The notes under the pieces: model-generated
Databases searched by the model: none
What the model was told of the DNA's origin: nothing
Seen by the model: the letters and a program-made list of their open reading frames with translations, nothing else
Shown: one piece after another, positions 1 to 11,553 of the stretch
Position numbering within the stretch: the stretch's first letter is position 1
How the letters are laid out: each line of letters begins with the position of its first letter
Source: Cryptomeria japonica
Lineage: Eukaryota > Streptophyta > Pinopsida > Cupressales > Cupressaceae
NCBI RefSeq assembly: GCF_030272615.1
Contig: NC_081409.1
Span: 615,892,755-615,956,754, forward strand
Length of the DNA stretch: 64,000 nt
Direction: 5' to 3'
Made by a program: the position numbers and the translations under genes

Positions 1-1169
1 TTGAATCTTTATGTCAAGTTGCTTGTATTTTCTTACAACATTTTAAAGCTCAATGATGAAAAATAAAGCACCATGGATCGTCATTCCATCTCATTTGTAT
101 ATATTGCATTTCATTGCATTCCACCCATCCATACATTCATAATAGCTGCATATCATGCATACATAGTCATAATAATGCATACTCTATTTTACTCATCTTC
201 TTCCATAGGACTCGGTCCTAGTCCTCCATATCTTCTATCTAACATCAAATCCCCCCTCACCCTCCCCATCTTGATTATCACCATCACATACCCTACATCG
301 TGTCCCAATCAACCTAATCAAGCCATGTTTATCACCATCCCTCTCTATATAGGAGGGATTGTGTTTCCTATCCTAAGTCATCCAATAAGTCAAGAAAGTT
401 ACTCTATCTGCACAGATACATCGACTCCCACACACCTAGACTATCAACAGATACTTTGATCAAGTATCTTCAGGTCTCAACAGGTAATCGATTATGGTAA
501 TCCTAGACTACATCAGGCATTTATCACAATGACCTAGTCTTAATGGGGCTGCCATGATTCCCCACAGCCATCCATCACACGCACACATTATCAATTGATC
601 AAACCAATCAAACACAATCACATCGGACAATTACATCAATTGTCTACATCTCAACGAGTATTTTTCTTTATATACCTTGACTTCATCGGGCAATTACATC
701 AATTGTCTAAGTCACATCAGGTCACTTTGATTCACTTACTCAGACTTTATCATGTCCAAGCGACCAACTGACATCAACTGTCATGCTTTGACTTGACCGG
801 GGCAATTAAACCGATTGCACCAGATTGTCCAACCAATTTTGATCAATTGTATAGCATCAATCCAAACCCCACACTACATCTGCTATGTATCTCTTGCATG
901 ACCTCAGGGTACTCGCTGGCTTGTTGTTTCTTCATATTCACTCCATTTTCTCCCATTCTTTCATCATTAGTTCTAATTTCTTTTATTCTACCTCCCCTCC
1001 ACTTTTCATTCTTTTTCGAGAGATCATCTAATTTTTCAAAAAAAATTCGGCCCATCTCTCGAGGGGGCATACCACCCATTAAATTTACATTTTATGGGGC
1101 ATTTCTTCACACCTATTTTTCTTTCTTTGAAACGACGCGATAAACTGCATCGTCTCAAAGAGGGGCAAA
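1..1169 (+). mobile_element. R1: non-coding 3' internal region of an LTR retrotransposon
   Basis: This stretch lies directly upstream of a polypurine tract and LTR start, so it is the 3' end of an element whose coding part lies outside the window. It is rich in CAT/CAA words, including repeated segments resembling 'catcaattgtctac'. Open frames such as 73-459 and 793-1143 show no recognisable domain and look like chance. The same kind of long non-coding segment between the last ORF and the 3' LTR is seen in G1 (45844-46562). Assignment to gypsy is inferred from the PPT and LTR layout only. Confidence 0.55.
1157..1169 (+). other. Polypurine tract of R1
   Basis: The purine run AAAGAGGGGCAAA ends directly against TGTAGTCAC, the start of the LTR. 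It would prime plus-strand DNA synthesis. It shows that the LTR downstream is a 3' LTR in plus orientation. Confidence 0.7.
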
Positions 1170-1387
1170 TGTAGTCACATAAATCTGTCCACTTAATTAA
1201 ATGAATACTTAGTATTTATTTGATTATTTAACCATCAATTAATAATTAATTAAATTAATATTTAATTAATTCATCTTAACCCTCTTCTCCTATTAATTAA
1301 ATAAATTATTCAATTTATTTGATTTAATTCACTTAACCAAATTCAAACCATTAATTAAATAAATAAATCATATTTATTTAATTAAAT

Positions 1388-1632
1388 CCCACCTCTCACA
1401 TTTAAATAAATTAGTATTTATTTAAATCCCCCAAAATCCCACCTCTCACATTTAAATAAATTAACATTTATTTAAATCACCTTTATCCTCTACCCACTTG
1501 CATTTTCCTACAAATGCAAGTTGCACAATTATTTTAAATAAATAATTTATTTAAATCACCTTTATCCTCCACCCACTTGCATTTTCCTACAAATGCAAGT
1601 TGCACAACTATTTTAAATAAATTATTTATTTA
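1388..1632 (+). repeat. Short tandem repeats of 50 and 69 bp inside the R1 LTR
   Basis: A 50-bp unit beginning ACCTCTCACA occurs at 1391 and 1441. It is followed by a 69-bp unit beginning CACCTTTATCCTC at 1488 and 1557, with a partial third copy near 1633. Each 69-bp unit contains a hairpin, ACTTGCATTT / AAATGCAAGT, with a 6-nt loop (1497-1522 and 1566-1591). Confidence 0.75.
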
Positions 1633-1649
1633 AAATCCTATTTATCCTC

Positions 1650-1880
1650 ACCCACTTGAAACCTTTAATGGTTTCCCTTAAAGTCTTCAAACTTAATGGC
1701 TTCCTTCTAGAGTCTTCTCAAACCTTTAATGGTTTCCCTTAAAGTCTTCAAACTTGATGGCTTTAAAGTCTTCAAACTTAATGGCTTCCCTTAAAGTCTT
1801 CTTAAGACTTTAATGGTTTTCCTTAAAGTCTTCAAGCCTTTAATGGTTTCCCTCAAAGTCTTCAAGCATTTTAATGCTTT
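1650..1880 (+). repeat. Degenerate array of about 20-40 bp units
   Basis: Repeated words 'aatggtttcccttaaagtc' and 'ttcaaacttaatggcttcc' recur about eight times with small changes. It is AT-rich, non-coding and lies within the R1 LTR. Confidence 0.7.
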
Positions 1881-2022
1881 ATCTTCCTTTTTCTCATTTA
1901 AATAAATTAATATTTATTTGAATATTTATCCAAATGCAAATTACACCATTTAATTGAAATAAATGATTTTATTTTAATTGAAAATACCAAAATTCCTCCC
2001 ACTTGCATTTTCCTACAAAATC

Positions 2023-2455
2023 CACTTGCATGCCTAAACCCCTTCTAGATTCTTCTAAACCCTTCCTAATTAACCTAATCCATCCCCTAAATGTTGTCAC
2101 ATTCCTAAGCAAATTGGAGTCACTTCTCAAAGACTCCAAAGTCTTTGAAAAGCAATTAATGCTTTGTGTGTTCAACAAATTAACCTCTAAAGTCTTTCAA
2201 ACCACTTATGACTCTTACATGACCATTAATGGTTAATTCCACTTGCATGCCTAAACCCCTTCTAGATTCTTCTAAACCTTTCCTAATTAACCTAATCCAT
2301 CCCCTAAATATTGTCACATTCCTAAGCAAACTGGAGTCACTTCTCAAAGACTCCAAAGTCTTTGAAAAGCAATTAATGCTTTGTGTGTTCAACAAATTAA
2401 CCTCTAAAGTCTTCCAAACCACTTATGGCTCTTACATGACCATTAATGGTTAATT
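2023..2455 (+). repeat. 216-bp tandem duplication in the R1 LTR
   Basis: Two adjacent copies begin CCACTTGCATGCCTAAACC at 2023 and 2239, and the same start recurs, truncated, at 2456. The copies differ at only a few bases by eye. The long open frames over both copies on both strands (for example 2003-2236 and 2229-2453) arise from the duplication and are not genes. Confidence 0.85.
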
Positions 2456-2722
2456 CCACTTGCACCCATGGTTAAGGACTTTGACCCTTAACTTAACCCT
2501 CATGTAACCCATGTGTCTCTTCAAAGCATTTATTTCTTTGACTAAGGTAACCATCATGTCCCCTCAAGCATTTAATGCTCCTTATCTCTCCTCTCAAGCC
2601 TCCTCATGGTGACACTTGTCAACATGGGATTGGGTTGAAAGTCTCACATGGATTGAATATCTTTCAATCCTAACCCTTGTTAAGATTGCTCAATATTAAC
2701 CCTTCATTTCCCCATTTCTTCT

Positions 2723-2730
2723 ATAAATAG
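2723..2730 (+). promoter_or_regulatory. TATA box of the R1 LTR
   Basis: TATAAATA lies in a C/T-rich context, followed by AGAACCCTTCTCC. This is the usual position of a retrotransposon U3 promoter, so transcription would start roughly 25-30 bp downstream. Confidence 0.6.
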
Positions 2731-3115
2731 AACCCTTCTCCTCAAGCAAAAGAGAGAAGCATTAGAGTATTGTTGTTATACTGGTATTAGCATAGAGCTT
2801 TTTCATAGCATCACTATCTACACTTGCATAGCATTTGTTTATCACATTCAACCATCTTGAATCTCCATATGGCATCCATGGCTAGTGCTAAAAACTGAGA
2901 GCTACACTCATTTGGGACTTGGAGAGGGGAGAAACAAAGGAGAAGCATCGAAAGGCATCATGGAAGCATCTTAGGGAGGCTCTTCTCCTTTCTTTTATTT
3001 TGTTAAACTTCTGTCATGCTTTTTGAGATCTCTTTTGATATGTTTGGAATGGTTTTTAGTTCTTTGTTTGGTTTTTATGGTTGAAACTAACTTATTAACA
3101 TTGAACTTTGTTGTT

Positions 3116-6100
3116 GCCTTGTCCCCATTTCCATGACATCACTTATTATTTAAATCCTTTTTACCCATTTAATTTATTATTTATTTTACCTACCCTCTTT
3201 TATGATTGGTTGTGAGATTTGGGATTTATATTAATATTATTTTATTATTTCCTATCTCAATTTTGGGAATTGTTGGTATGGTTTATTATATTTTTGGATT
3301 ATTTTGATTGGTCGGGAGATGATATAGTTTTGGTTTAATTTTTATAAATGGAGCTTTCTGAGATTTTTTGGGGTTGTTTTGGCTGGAAAATTATTCGCAT
3401 TTTTTTAAGAATTCTTGGTTTTCAATTTTGGATTTGGACTTGGGAGCTTGGATTTGAACTTTGGCTAGATTGTGGATTTGGATTGTGCTTCATTGAATTC
3501 GTAGACCATTTCTTCTATTACCAGGCTGGAGGTTTTATCCTTCTTGCTATTTATTTTGAAAGGATTTCCCATGAAAGATTGTTTGTGGGAATGGAAAATT
3601 GGGAATTATTGCAAAATTTATATATAAAGTTTTCTAAACAAAATATTTGGAACTATTGTATTTCTATGGCTATATTTCCTTGTATATTGCCATGAATGGC
3701 TTTTGTCTTTGTTTCTAGTGATTTTCGTGAGTTTTCTGTTCTGTAGATAATGGTTGCTCTAGAGTGTTTTGGAGTCTTTTTTTGTTGTGGTGCCTGTGAA
3801 TTTGGATTGTGGTCTATCGAATTCATCTTGGGCACGAAACCTTGTTGTTTTTTCTAGTGGATATTATTGTATTCTTTTCCTATGTCAGGAGTTGCTTCCT
3901 ATGTTTGGTGAAAGGTGTCTATGTGAATGTCCCAAAATGCTTATGCTATGTCTTGTATTTGAGTTATTTGGTTATTGTGTAGTCTTTTGATTCCTATTAT
4001 TGGTATTCACTCATTTTGATTGGTTTGGGTGATGTTTTTATGTACTTATTGGATTTTTGGGCTATATCGTGAATTTTGATTTATGTTTTATGAGTCCCTT
4101 ATCTAATATGCACTGATTTGAAGTGAATGTGCTATACTTTATCACATATGTGATAAACCAACATATGTGCTATTTTGTTATGAGTAAGTGCTGCAAAATT
4201 ACCTTTATGAGTTGCATAAATAGGTGTATACATTGTAGAACTTGTCAAATGCGTTGTTTTGCCCTCTATATGTGTTCTTTAATTGAGCATATGTGCTAAA
4301 CTATTGAGTAGAAGTGTTTCTTTGGTCTGCATATGCGTTGAACCTTCGTATAGATGCACCATTCAATCTTGTACATATGCACTATACTGCCCTATTTTTA
4401 TTTTATGGTTTGTTGGGTAGTCTATGCTACTTTTTTGAAGTTTGTATCTTGTACCAGAGGCTATGTTTTGGATTCCTTGTGATATCTTGAGTTGGCTTAT
4501 TGATCTGAGATGGTTTATTAAGTATTTTATGGCTCCAACAAGATGGATTCGCCTTGTTGTGGAGGAATGTATTACTTATGGCTGAGAAAGAGGGATCATG
4601 CCTTACTCATGATTATTGATTATCTTATGAGGCTCTTGGTTATATTATGTGATTTGGCACTATGGAATTTTGGCTATTGATTCTTAATTAAATATTCTTT
4701 TATGTGGATATGGATGAGCCTCCTTGTTGTTGTTATGTATTGTTATTTACCCTAAGGTCTTGGAACACGGTTAGGGGGAGTGGGCTTTCATGTGATGTCC
4801 CAGGTCATGAGAGAATAGGTTGCCAAGAGTTTCCTTGTAAAGATGCTTGGGGTCTAGACCACCAGGAACACATTGGAAGTTTTCTTGTTTAAATAAGTGA
4901 TAACCTTAATAATTAGTTAGATGGGTTGGGTAATTAAGATTCATCTAAATATGATAATAATTTGATTTTGGTGCCCCACCTTATAGACCTAAAGTGGAGA
5001 CTCAGTATGAGCTTGGGAAGGCCATGGGGATAGAAAAACAAACTCCCTTAATTATCTCATAGTTTGAGATGGTTCTGCATGACTATTAGGGTAACGGATG
5101 TAGCTCTTGTAGCTCTTACTTCTATGTGAGGATAGCATGAGATGATACTCTTCCCTACATGTGTCCTTTCTCCTTATGCCTTGGTTGTTGATTAGCCTCT
5201 GGGAGTCTTATGCTTTTGATTTAGCCTCATGTTATGATTTGGATTATGGATTATGTGGTTACTTTTCAGTTATGGTTATTGTTGTGTTTATATCCTTTGG
5301 TTGTTAGGTGTCAGCCTAGGTCTAGAGTGTGTGTGGGACCTTGTTTCATTCTTCGTAGCATGGGGGGTGGTTCCTTATTGGCTCCGCACGGTCGGGTGGG
5401 TTGATGCCTTCTTCCATTGGGATGTTCTACGTTTGATGCTCATGTTCATGGAAGTGGATCCTTTATCTCTTCAACTTATGGTTGGATTATTGGAGTAGAT
5501 TGTTGTATACATAGTTAGAATATAGCCATTATTGTAATATGATTCATGTGACATTTATATTAGTAGGATTCACGAGATAGTTGTATCTGTAGATTGGACA
5601 CTATGTATCTTGATGCAAATGTTATTGTAATCTTGTAAGGAGATGGTTAGATACTCTTGTAGGATATATCATGTAATGAAATGATTACCCTTAATAATAG
5701 TGATTATGGTATTTGTTAAATAATGGGAGACATTCTCTTAATGTTTTTCATCTTTTAGTTATGGTTTATACATTTTGCTCTATGTTGGATGTATGGTTAT
5801 TCTTATTGATGGAAATGGACTAGATGTGTTGTAGGAGATGTTAGTGATGGATTAATAATGAAATTATGATGGTGTAGTATATGATGTAAATATGGGGATT
5901 ACGAACATTTGGAATTGGTGCTTTTAAAATGAATCTAAGGGAAATAAATGGTAGTTGGATTATTATGAGATGTGTTCATGATAGATTGATTAAATGGATA
6001 ATTCCTTATGTTATAGGAAGGAACAAATGTTAGGACTGAAGTTAGAGTTAATGAAGATATTAAAATGTGGTGGAATTCTAAGATGTTGTTTGTATTTATG

Positions 6101-6347
6101 TTAAAGTAATGACGTTGAGACACCGTAGGGAATGTTAGATGATGAGATGTTACTTATTTTCGCTTGCGTATTATATTCTCATGATCGTGATTTAAGTAGA
6201 TTATGTGCATGGTTAGTGGATGTTTTATTAGATGTAAATGATTATTAAGTTATATGTGTTCCATTGGTTTAATATATTTAAAAAATAATAATCTCTATTT
6301 GTTAGTTAGTTGGTTAATTTCTCTAGGGTATCGGGGCAGGCATTACA
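3116..6347 (+). other. Non-coding T/G-rich region ending in an LTR-like terminus
   Basis: No domain is recognisable in any frame. The longest open frames (3348-3695, 3769-3990, 5253-5498) read as random hydrophobic or Trp-rich peptides. The right edge, ATCGGGGCAGGCATTACA at 6330-6347, has the form of an LTR 3' end and resembles the GGGCATGACA end of S3. I suggest a truncated or solo giant LTR, but the matching TG start was not found. Confidence 0.35.
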
Positions 6348-6450
6348 CATAAGACATAATAGAGAGCAATCCATGAACTTGATTATACAATACATAATAT
6401 TTGATTTACTTGTTATGACTCTTAGTTATATACTTTTTTGACATAATTAG
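6348..6450. other. Short spacer between LTR-like sequences
   Basis: About 100 bp of AT-rich sequence between the LTR-like terminus at 6347 and the R2 LTR start. No feature is visible. Confidence 0.4.
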
Positions 6451-7652
6451 TGTAGCATCATAAATTATAACTGGTCCAATTTACACCTCATTTTTGTGAT
6501 CCTCTACTTTAGTGTGTCCTATTTTAATTCCTCCTAGGCCATTTTGGCCCCATTTTGCTCAAACCCTGATGTCGCCTGTTGACACCATTGGGTGGGCCCC
6601 ATCCTAGGGCTTGTCTCTTATTTCTCATTTGTTGGTCCTTTTTTTGGAGGATCAAGGCATGGAGTGCCTTGGTCCTAGACCAGGGCACCCCAAAATACCC
6701 TAGTCCCCCTTAAATAAGCCCCAATTTGAAATGGGGCAGGTCCTTTATCTCCCTGATGGAATTTGGTCCACATGGTTACACTTGATCATTGAAGGTTGGC
6801 CTAATTGGTAATTTACCTAGGGAAATTATATAAAGACATCCTATCAATTCATTTTAAATCTAAGTATCCATCCATTATATTCATGCATTCGTTAAACATT
6901 CATCATCAAGTATTTTCAGAGATTCAAGGTTGAATTTCATCCTTCGAGCATTGTGGAGAAAAGTTGTATCAATCTTCATGCAAGTATGTGTGTGTGATTA
7001 GTTTTTTCATGTTCATGTGTTTGTCATGCCATTACATTCAAGATTTATCATTATATTCAAAGATCATTGCATCATCATCAACATTTGCAGATTTGAGGTA
7101 TATCTCCTTAGCATTTACTTCAATATTTATATTATTCAATTCAAGGCTAATTCCTAAACTAGGGTTTGATCTAAGAAAAACCCCTATCTATAACCCTATT
7201 TCCTTTCTTTTTGTGTGTAGGGAACAAGCTCAAGAGCTGTATTCTAGGATTTTGACAAAGTAAAAAATGGCAAATAGGTTCAACTTTTGATGGAGTAAAA
7301 TTGGGAGGACAGGGGTGAATCTGTACTACTTGGTCCCAAAAAATTAGGCCAAACTTCTAGGAATAGGCTCTAAATATCTTATGTGTCCCATATCTCAGTT
7401 TGTAGCTTTGTGAGATACCTTTAGTAGATCATCCTTATTTTACCCTAATTTCCCAGTTCACATCCAATCTTTAACTAGAAAGAGGGGGAAAACCCATAAC
7501 CAGTGAATCTAATCAGAATTTCAGCCTTTTCCTTATTTGGATTGTGGCTAGATATATTAGGTTCACCCCTCTTTAAATGTAGTGGTCCCCAAGGAAAGAT
7601 TAGTGGTCTTGTTATACTTATTGGTGAAACCCTAACTTTTTCCACCATTAGA
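6451..7652 (+). mobile_element. R2: 5' LTR of a gypsy-like element related to G1
   Basis: It starts TGTAGCATCATAAATTATAA, close to the G1 start TGTAGTGTCATAAAATTGTG. It contains a block, 'aactagggtttgatc' to 'tttttgtgtgtagg' at 7158-7220, with a counterpart in the G1 LTR at 40693-40767. The end, TTTTCCACCATTAGA, is followed by a G1-type primer-binding site. The length of 1202 bp matches G1 (1240 and 1212 bp). It is more diverged from G1 than the G1 LTRs are from each other. Confidence 0.75.
6827..6834 (+). promoter_or_regulatory. TATA box of the R2 LTR
   Basis: TATATAAA followed by GACATCC lies about 376 bp into the LTR, a plausible U3/R position. Confidence 0.5.
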
Positions 7653-8076
7653 TTTTTGGTGAGCTCAACTCCTTGCATGCTTATTTCTAATTTATCATCT
7701 TAAGTTTGATTTGTAGGTATTTAAACATAAAATTTGCACTCATAATTCATATTTGCAATTAATTTCCATAAATTTAGTGGTTAATTTCATAAAAAACCTA
7801 ATTTGTTTTAATAAAATTGACTTGTGGGTTGAATAATTTTTTAATTGTGTTTCAGATCTAATTTGGGGTTTTTCATAATGAAATCACTAAATCTGATTTG
7901 TTTTCCATTTCACATATGATTACATTTCTTTTTGGTTATATGTATCAAAATTATGTGTTGAATAATGGTTTCCTTCACTTTACATTACTTCTTTTCATTC
8001 ATAGTACTCTTGCATATTGCATCTTTAAGGTTTCAAAGATATTTCCTATTGGCATATGCACACTCCAATGAGACAT
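7653..8076 (+). mobile_element. R2: primer-binding site and truncated leader
   Basis: TTTTTGGTGAGCTCAAC at 7653-7669 is the counterpart of the G1 PBS (TTTTGGTGAACTCGACG). The leader then alternates 'taagtggttaattt'-type phrases with CATAAAAAACCTAA, as in the G1 leader at 41320-41660. It stops at 8076 where S1 begins. No gag follows, so the rest of R2 is lost or lies elsewhere. Confidence 0.65.
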
Positions 8077-8843
8077 TGTAGGTGATTGAAGGTTTTGTCA
8101 TTGATGGCAACCTTACAATCCTATGGCACCGACAAGGCATTACACCAGTACTAGCAAGATCAGACTCTACACCAGCACTCAGACCACCGATGCCGATAGA
8201 GAAAGGAAGCATACCGGCACAGAGGCCGACATGATTTTTGTTATATTATATTTTGTTTATTATTGTAAAATCTTTGTAAGCCGACTTGGCATCATTGTAA
8301 AATGACTCTTATATAAGAGAGATCATTATAGAACATTTGGAAGTAAGTGAGAAGATTATATTTAGGTGAAATAAGGCAGACCTATTATGCAAATTATAGG
8401 TTAAGGGTTTATGTAAGAAGCAGAGCAGAAACCGGTATTGGATCTGGCATTATAGATGCTATTTTGAAGCGACACAAGATACTGGATTTATATATTCCAT
8501 CATTGTAAGTTAGTGAGACTTCCCATTGAGCAGTGAACTCTAGGCAGTTGGCCTTCCTGCATGTGCAGGCCCCTCTTGTAGCAGTAATATTCTCTTATTG
8601 GCCAGTAAGTGAATATTGTGGGTCACAAATCCCACCGAGGTTTTTCCCACACCGGGTTTCCTCGTTAAATCATTGTGTTATGGTGGTTTTTACATGTGGT
8701 TTCTTTTAATTCTATTTATTACATTATTTCTTGCATACCGGTACACTATTATAATATGTTCTACATGTTTTAAGTTAAGAAATTCAATTCACCAGTTAGA
8801 TACTGATTCACCCCCCCTCTTAGTATCTGTGGGAATCCTAACA
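8077..8843 (+). mobile_element. S1: single copia-type LTR
   Basis: It starts TGTAGGTGATTGAAGG and shares TTTTGTCATTGATGGCAAC with the LTR of C2. It ends with the C-tract signature GATTCACCCCCCCT followed by ...CCTAACA, as the other copia LTRs here do. The TATA box at 8310-8317 (TATATAAG) lies inside a 14-bp palindrome, CTCTTATATAAGAG. No internal region and no matching 5-bp duplication were found (left gacat, right tttcc). It is therefore either an old solo LTR or one truncated at both flanks. Confidence 0.65.
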
Positions 8844-8851
8844 TTTCCTAC

Positions 8852-9415
8852 TTGCAAATAATATCTCAAAGCTTTCATCTATGTTATATGTTGTTTCAGC
8901 CTGTTCATGGGCTTTTGAGGGTTAATTATATTGGTGTAGGGGTCTTAGATAGTGTTTGGGGTAAACCGGAGCATGGCTGGGTTAAAGTTAATTTTGATGG
9001 GGTTTCGAGAGGTAACTTGAGAATCTCAAGTGTTGGATGTGTGGCTCATGATGAGGAAGGTAAATTTTTAACCAAAGGAGTGCAAAGATTGCAAGATGGC
9101 ACTAATAATGAAGTGGGGGCACAAGCAGCGTTGCTTGCGGTTGAGTTGGCTAGCAATCTAAGTGTTACAAAGCTACATTTGGAAGGAGATTCCAAAATAA
9201 TTGTAGATGCAATCTCGAAGGGTTCTTCTCCATGTTGGAAGATTAGTAAATACATTTCAATTATTTGTTCAAAATTGAACTCTTTTCAAGATTTCTGGAT
9301 TTCTCACATTAGGAGGGCAGGGAATGGGGTGGCAAATTTGTTATCCAATATGGCACGTGAATTGGTTCCTTTAGTTACACGTTGGTGGGGTAGCAATGAT
9401 GAGGAAGTTGTTTGA
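8852..9415 (+). CDS. RNase H-like domain (RVT_3 type) of a LINE, partial
   Basis: The open frame begins with TTG, so the true start is unknown. Residues from about 36 to 170 form a plant RNase H-like domain. GWVKVNFDG contains the first catalytic Asp (residue 49). The second acidic position is Glu87 in NNEVGAQAA, and the third is Asp113 in LEGDSKIIVDAI. The final motif, usually R..N..AD.LA, reads RRAGNGVANLL, so the fourth acidic residue is Asn (residue 162) and activity is probably lost. Such domains sit at the C terminus of plant L1-type LINE ORF2 and would degrade RNA in RNA-DNA hybrids. An isolated host RNase H-like pseudogene is the alternative; the poly(A)-like tail of L1 favours a LINE. 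Confidence 0.75.
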   Translation: MQIISQSFHLCYMLFQPVHGLLRVNYIGVGVLDSVWGKPEHGWVKVNFDGVSRGNLRISSVGCVAHDEEGKFLTKGVQRLQDGTNNEVGAQAALLAVELASNLSVTKLHLEGDSKIIVDAISKGSSPCWKISKYISIICSKLNSFQDFWISHIRRAGNGVANLLSNMARELVPLVTRWWGSNDEEVV

Positions 9416-9931
9416 CAGACCTAGTGGTAGATAATGTTAAGTGACTTGACGGCTCGAAGTAATGAACTTAGGCTGCATTAGTTGTAGTGGCCTTGGGGAA
9501 TGATCTTGAGAGATGGATGACAAAGCGATTTTAATGCGGTGGATTTATGAAAGTTTTGTGTGGGATGGCATTTTAATCTTGTACCCTCTTTCATTTATTG
9601 TGGCTTTGGTGAAGACATCTGTGGAAGGAAAGCATCTACGACAAGGAGGTGGGAGGAGGTGGTACTGCTGGAAATGGAAGTGAACTTCACGCTCAAGTCC
9701 AGGAAATAGTTATGCCCCTTTATTGGCCCTATTTTAGAGAATAGATTGTTCGGTATTTTTCTATTCAAGGATGAAAGAATAATAAAATGTGTTCAATTGA
9801 TTTTGGGTGACTCCTTTGGCAATCTGAGACATCTCTATAGGATGAACATGGATGTATACTCATTGATAATGGCACGGGGGATGGGTTTGGGAGACTCAGT
9901 TGAGGTGGTGAAAGGAGTAATGGAAGCAATT
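9416..9931 (+). pseudogene. L1: degenerate region after RNase H
   Basis: From 9746 an ATG-started frame runs in register to the insertion point at 9931. The same register continues across C1 from 18855 to a stop near 18980. This interrupted peptide of roughly 100 residues was therefore open before C1 inserted. I do not recognise it. It may be the LINE C-terminal tail or an unrelated ORF. Confidence 0.4.
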
Positions 9932-11491
9932 TGTTGGCATTACAATAAGTTTGTTGGTATGATGATATTGAGAAGGTTGTTGGAGATTGATGATATAATT
10001 GATAAAGGATGATTACTGTCTTAATGATATTATTTTGTCATTGATGTCAAACAATTGATTTTCTGATTCAATATGATGTTGCCATATCTTAAAGAGTATG
10101 TTTTGATGAGTATAAAGATGTTGGTAAGTGACACAGAAATAATGTGAAAATGAAGGGGAGTAATAAGTTATTCAATGAGAAACTATTACTCAGTTAGACA
10201 GTGAAGAGATTATGATATTTTGATTGTTTTGATATCCTATATATATGTATTCAAAGACTGAATAAGAAGGAGAAAAGATTTCATGCAACAGAATGAGTAA
10301 AGGTTTGATACTGTTCTATTTTACCGAGCAAGGAGCTAGTCGGTAAACGCCAAGGTTATCAGTGTCAGTTAAAGAAGAAAGAAGTTACCGAGTGTCGTCA
10401 GCAAGCAAAGCTACTGAGATAGTAACCGAGATGAATACAGAATGTCTATCGAGTAAAGTTCAGTATTTACCGAGTATCAACCGAGAAGTAACAGAATGCA
10501 TTGGATGAATAAATACATTATTAAATGAAGGATGCCAATGAGCTGGAGATTTATAGAAGATTGGAATGTCGTGCAAGAAGTTTGTTAAGGATCAACGACA
10601 ATGAAAATTCAAGAGTTAGATCTACAACATAGATTGAATGGTCATAACCGAGCACAAGTACCAAGGAAGGAATACAGGTTTCAAGGCAAGATAAAACGTA
10701 TTTCAGTTTGAAGAATTCAATGAACCTAGTCAAGTTTGAAGATCTGATGGCTAAGATTAATCATGGGAAATGTGATTAAGGAGATTAAGCGGTTAGGAAT
10801 TTCTTATAAATAAAGAAAAGTTGATGAACAATGTATGCAGGCAAATAGAAGAGCAGTGATACTGCAGAGGTGATTATCGAGTACAGAAGATTGAAGATCT
10901 GATTGAAGAACAGATTGAGAAGCCTAGGAAGGAGGAAGATAAGTCTTATGACAAGATTATTTTGAGCACATAGAGTTTGCTTTAACATTTCAGATGTGAA
11001 GTTGCGAATATATTTTATTACTGTTAATTATTTTTGTAAGTGACAGGAAATCTCTTAACCAAGTGGACCTAACAGTCTTATTTGTAAATCCTCTAGCAAG
11101 GTAACATTCTGAATGAGTGTTTGAAATGCTTTGACAAGGTCACTTCTAACAAAGTGCAAGATTCTAATAAATATAAGGGAAACCCCTTGACTGGGTCACA
11201 TCTAGCAATGTGTTTATGTAGTCTTTAATAGGATTGGCTTTTAACCGAGCATACTCTAGAAGAGTATATTTTCTTAGTGGGTCCAAAAACCCATAGTGGT
11301 TTTTCCCTATTTGGGTTTCCACGTTAAATCTAGTGTTAAATGTGTTTTGATGTTTCACGTTTATCAGTTTATGAGTTTGAATGATTTACAATCATAGTTG
11401 CATATCAAGTAAGTTCTACCGAGGTTGAATCTGATGAATATTTTAGATTGTAAGTTTATCTGATTCACCCCCCCCTCTCATCTAACTAACA
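9932..11491 (+). repeat. C1 5' LTR (1560 bp)
   Basis: It starts TGTTGGCATTACAATAAG and ends CTAACTAACA directly before the PBS. The C-tract TGATTCACCCCCCCCTCTCA lies just before the end. It differs from the 3' LTR by scattered substitutions and small indels, for example a segment near 10890 that is missing from the 3' copy. Confidence 0.9.
10805..10812 (+). promoter_or_regulatory. TATA box of the C1 5' LTR
   Basis: TATAAATA followed by AAGAAAAG. The same box is conserved in the 3' LTR at 18176-18183. Confidence 0.55.
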
Positions 11492-11493
11492 AT

Positions 11494-11505
11494 TGGTATC
11501 AGAGC
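11494..11505 (+). other. C1 primer-binding site (initiator-Met tRNA type)
   Basis: TGGTATCAGAGC starts 2 nt after the LTR end. This is the standard plant copia PBS, complementary to the 3' end of initiator methionine tRNA. Confidence 0.9.
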
Positions 11506-11553
11506 TGGAACTTCGAAATAAAAGTTTAAAGGAACTTGAGGCAAGATCCGAAG

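Larger units (their letters stand above)
1170..3115 (+). mobile_element. R1: 3' LTR, about 1.9 kb, 3' boundary uncertain
   Basis: The LTR starts with TG directly after the polypurine tract. It has a TATA box at 2723-2730 and a transcribed-looking 3' part. I cannot fix its 3' end: no upstream LTR copy lies in the window for comparison and no target duplication was found; a CA end between about 2990 and 3140 is plausible. The interior is dominated by direct repeats annotated separately. No coding capacity is seen. Confidence 0.55.
8844..9931 (+). mobile_element. L1: LINE 3' portion, part 1 (5'-truncated)
   Basis: This segment contains the RNase H ORF and a following degenerate region. It is interrupted at 9931 by copia C1 and resumes at 18855. 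The flanking 5-mers are caatt on the left and taatt on the right, a TSD with one mismatch. No endonuclease or reverse transcriptase remains upstream, so the element is 5'-truncated. Confidence 0.6.

Noticed and set aside
73-459. 128-residue open frame
   Set aside because: No domain; lies in the non-coding 3' region of R1 just upstream of the PPT and has low-complexity Ile/Ser/Pro/Thr content.
3348-3695. 115-residue open frame rich in Trp and Phe
   Set aside because: No recognised domain, T/G-rich composition and no start context; the surrounding region is non-coding and LTR-like.
8852-9415. Host ribonuclease H gene
   Set aside because: The domain is of the LINE-associated type, the fourth acidic residue is replaced by Asn, and the frame starts without ATG in a truncated context followed by a LINE-like 3' end.
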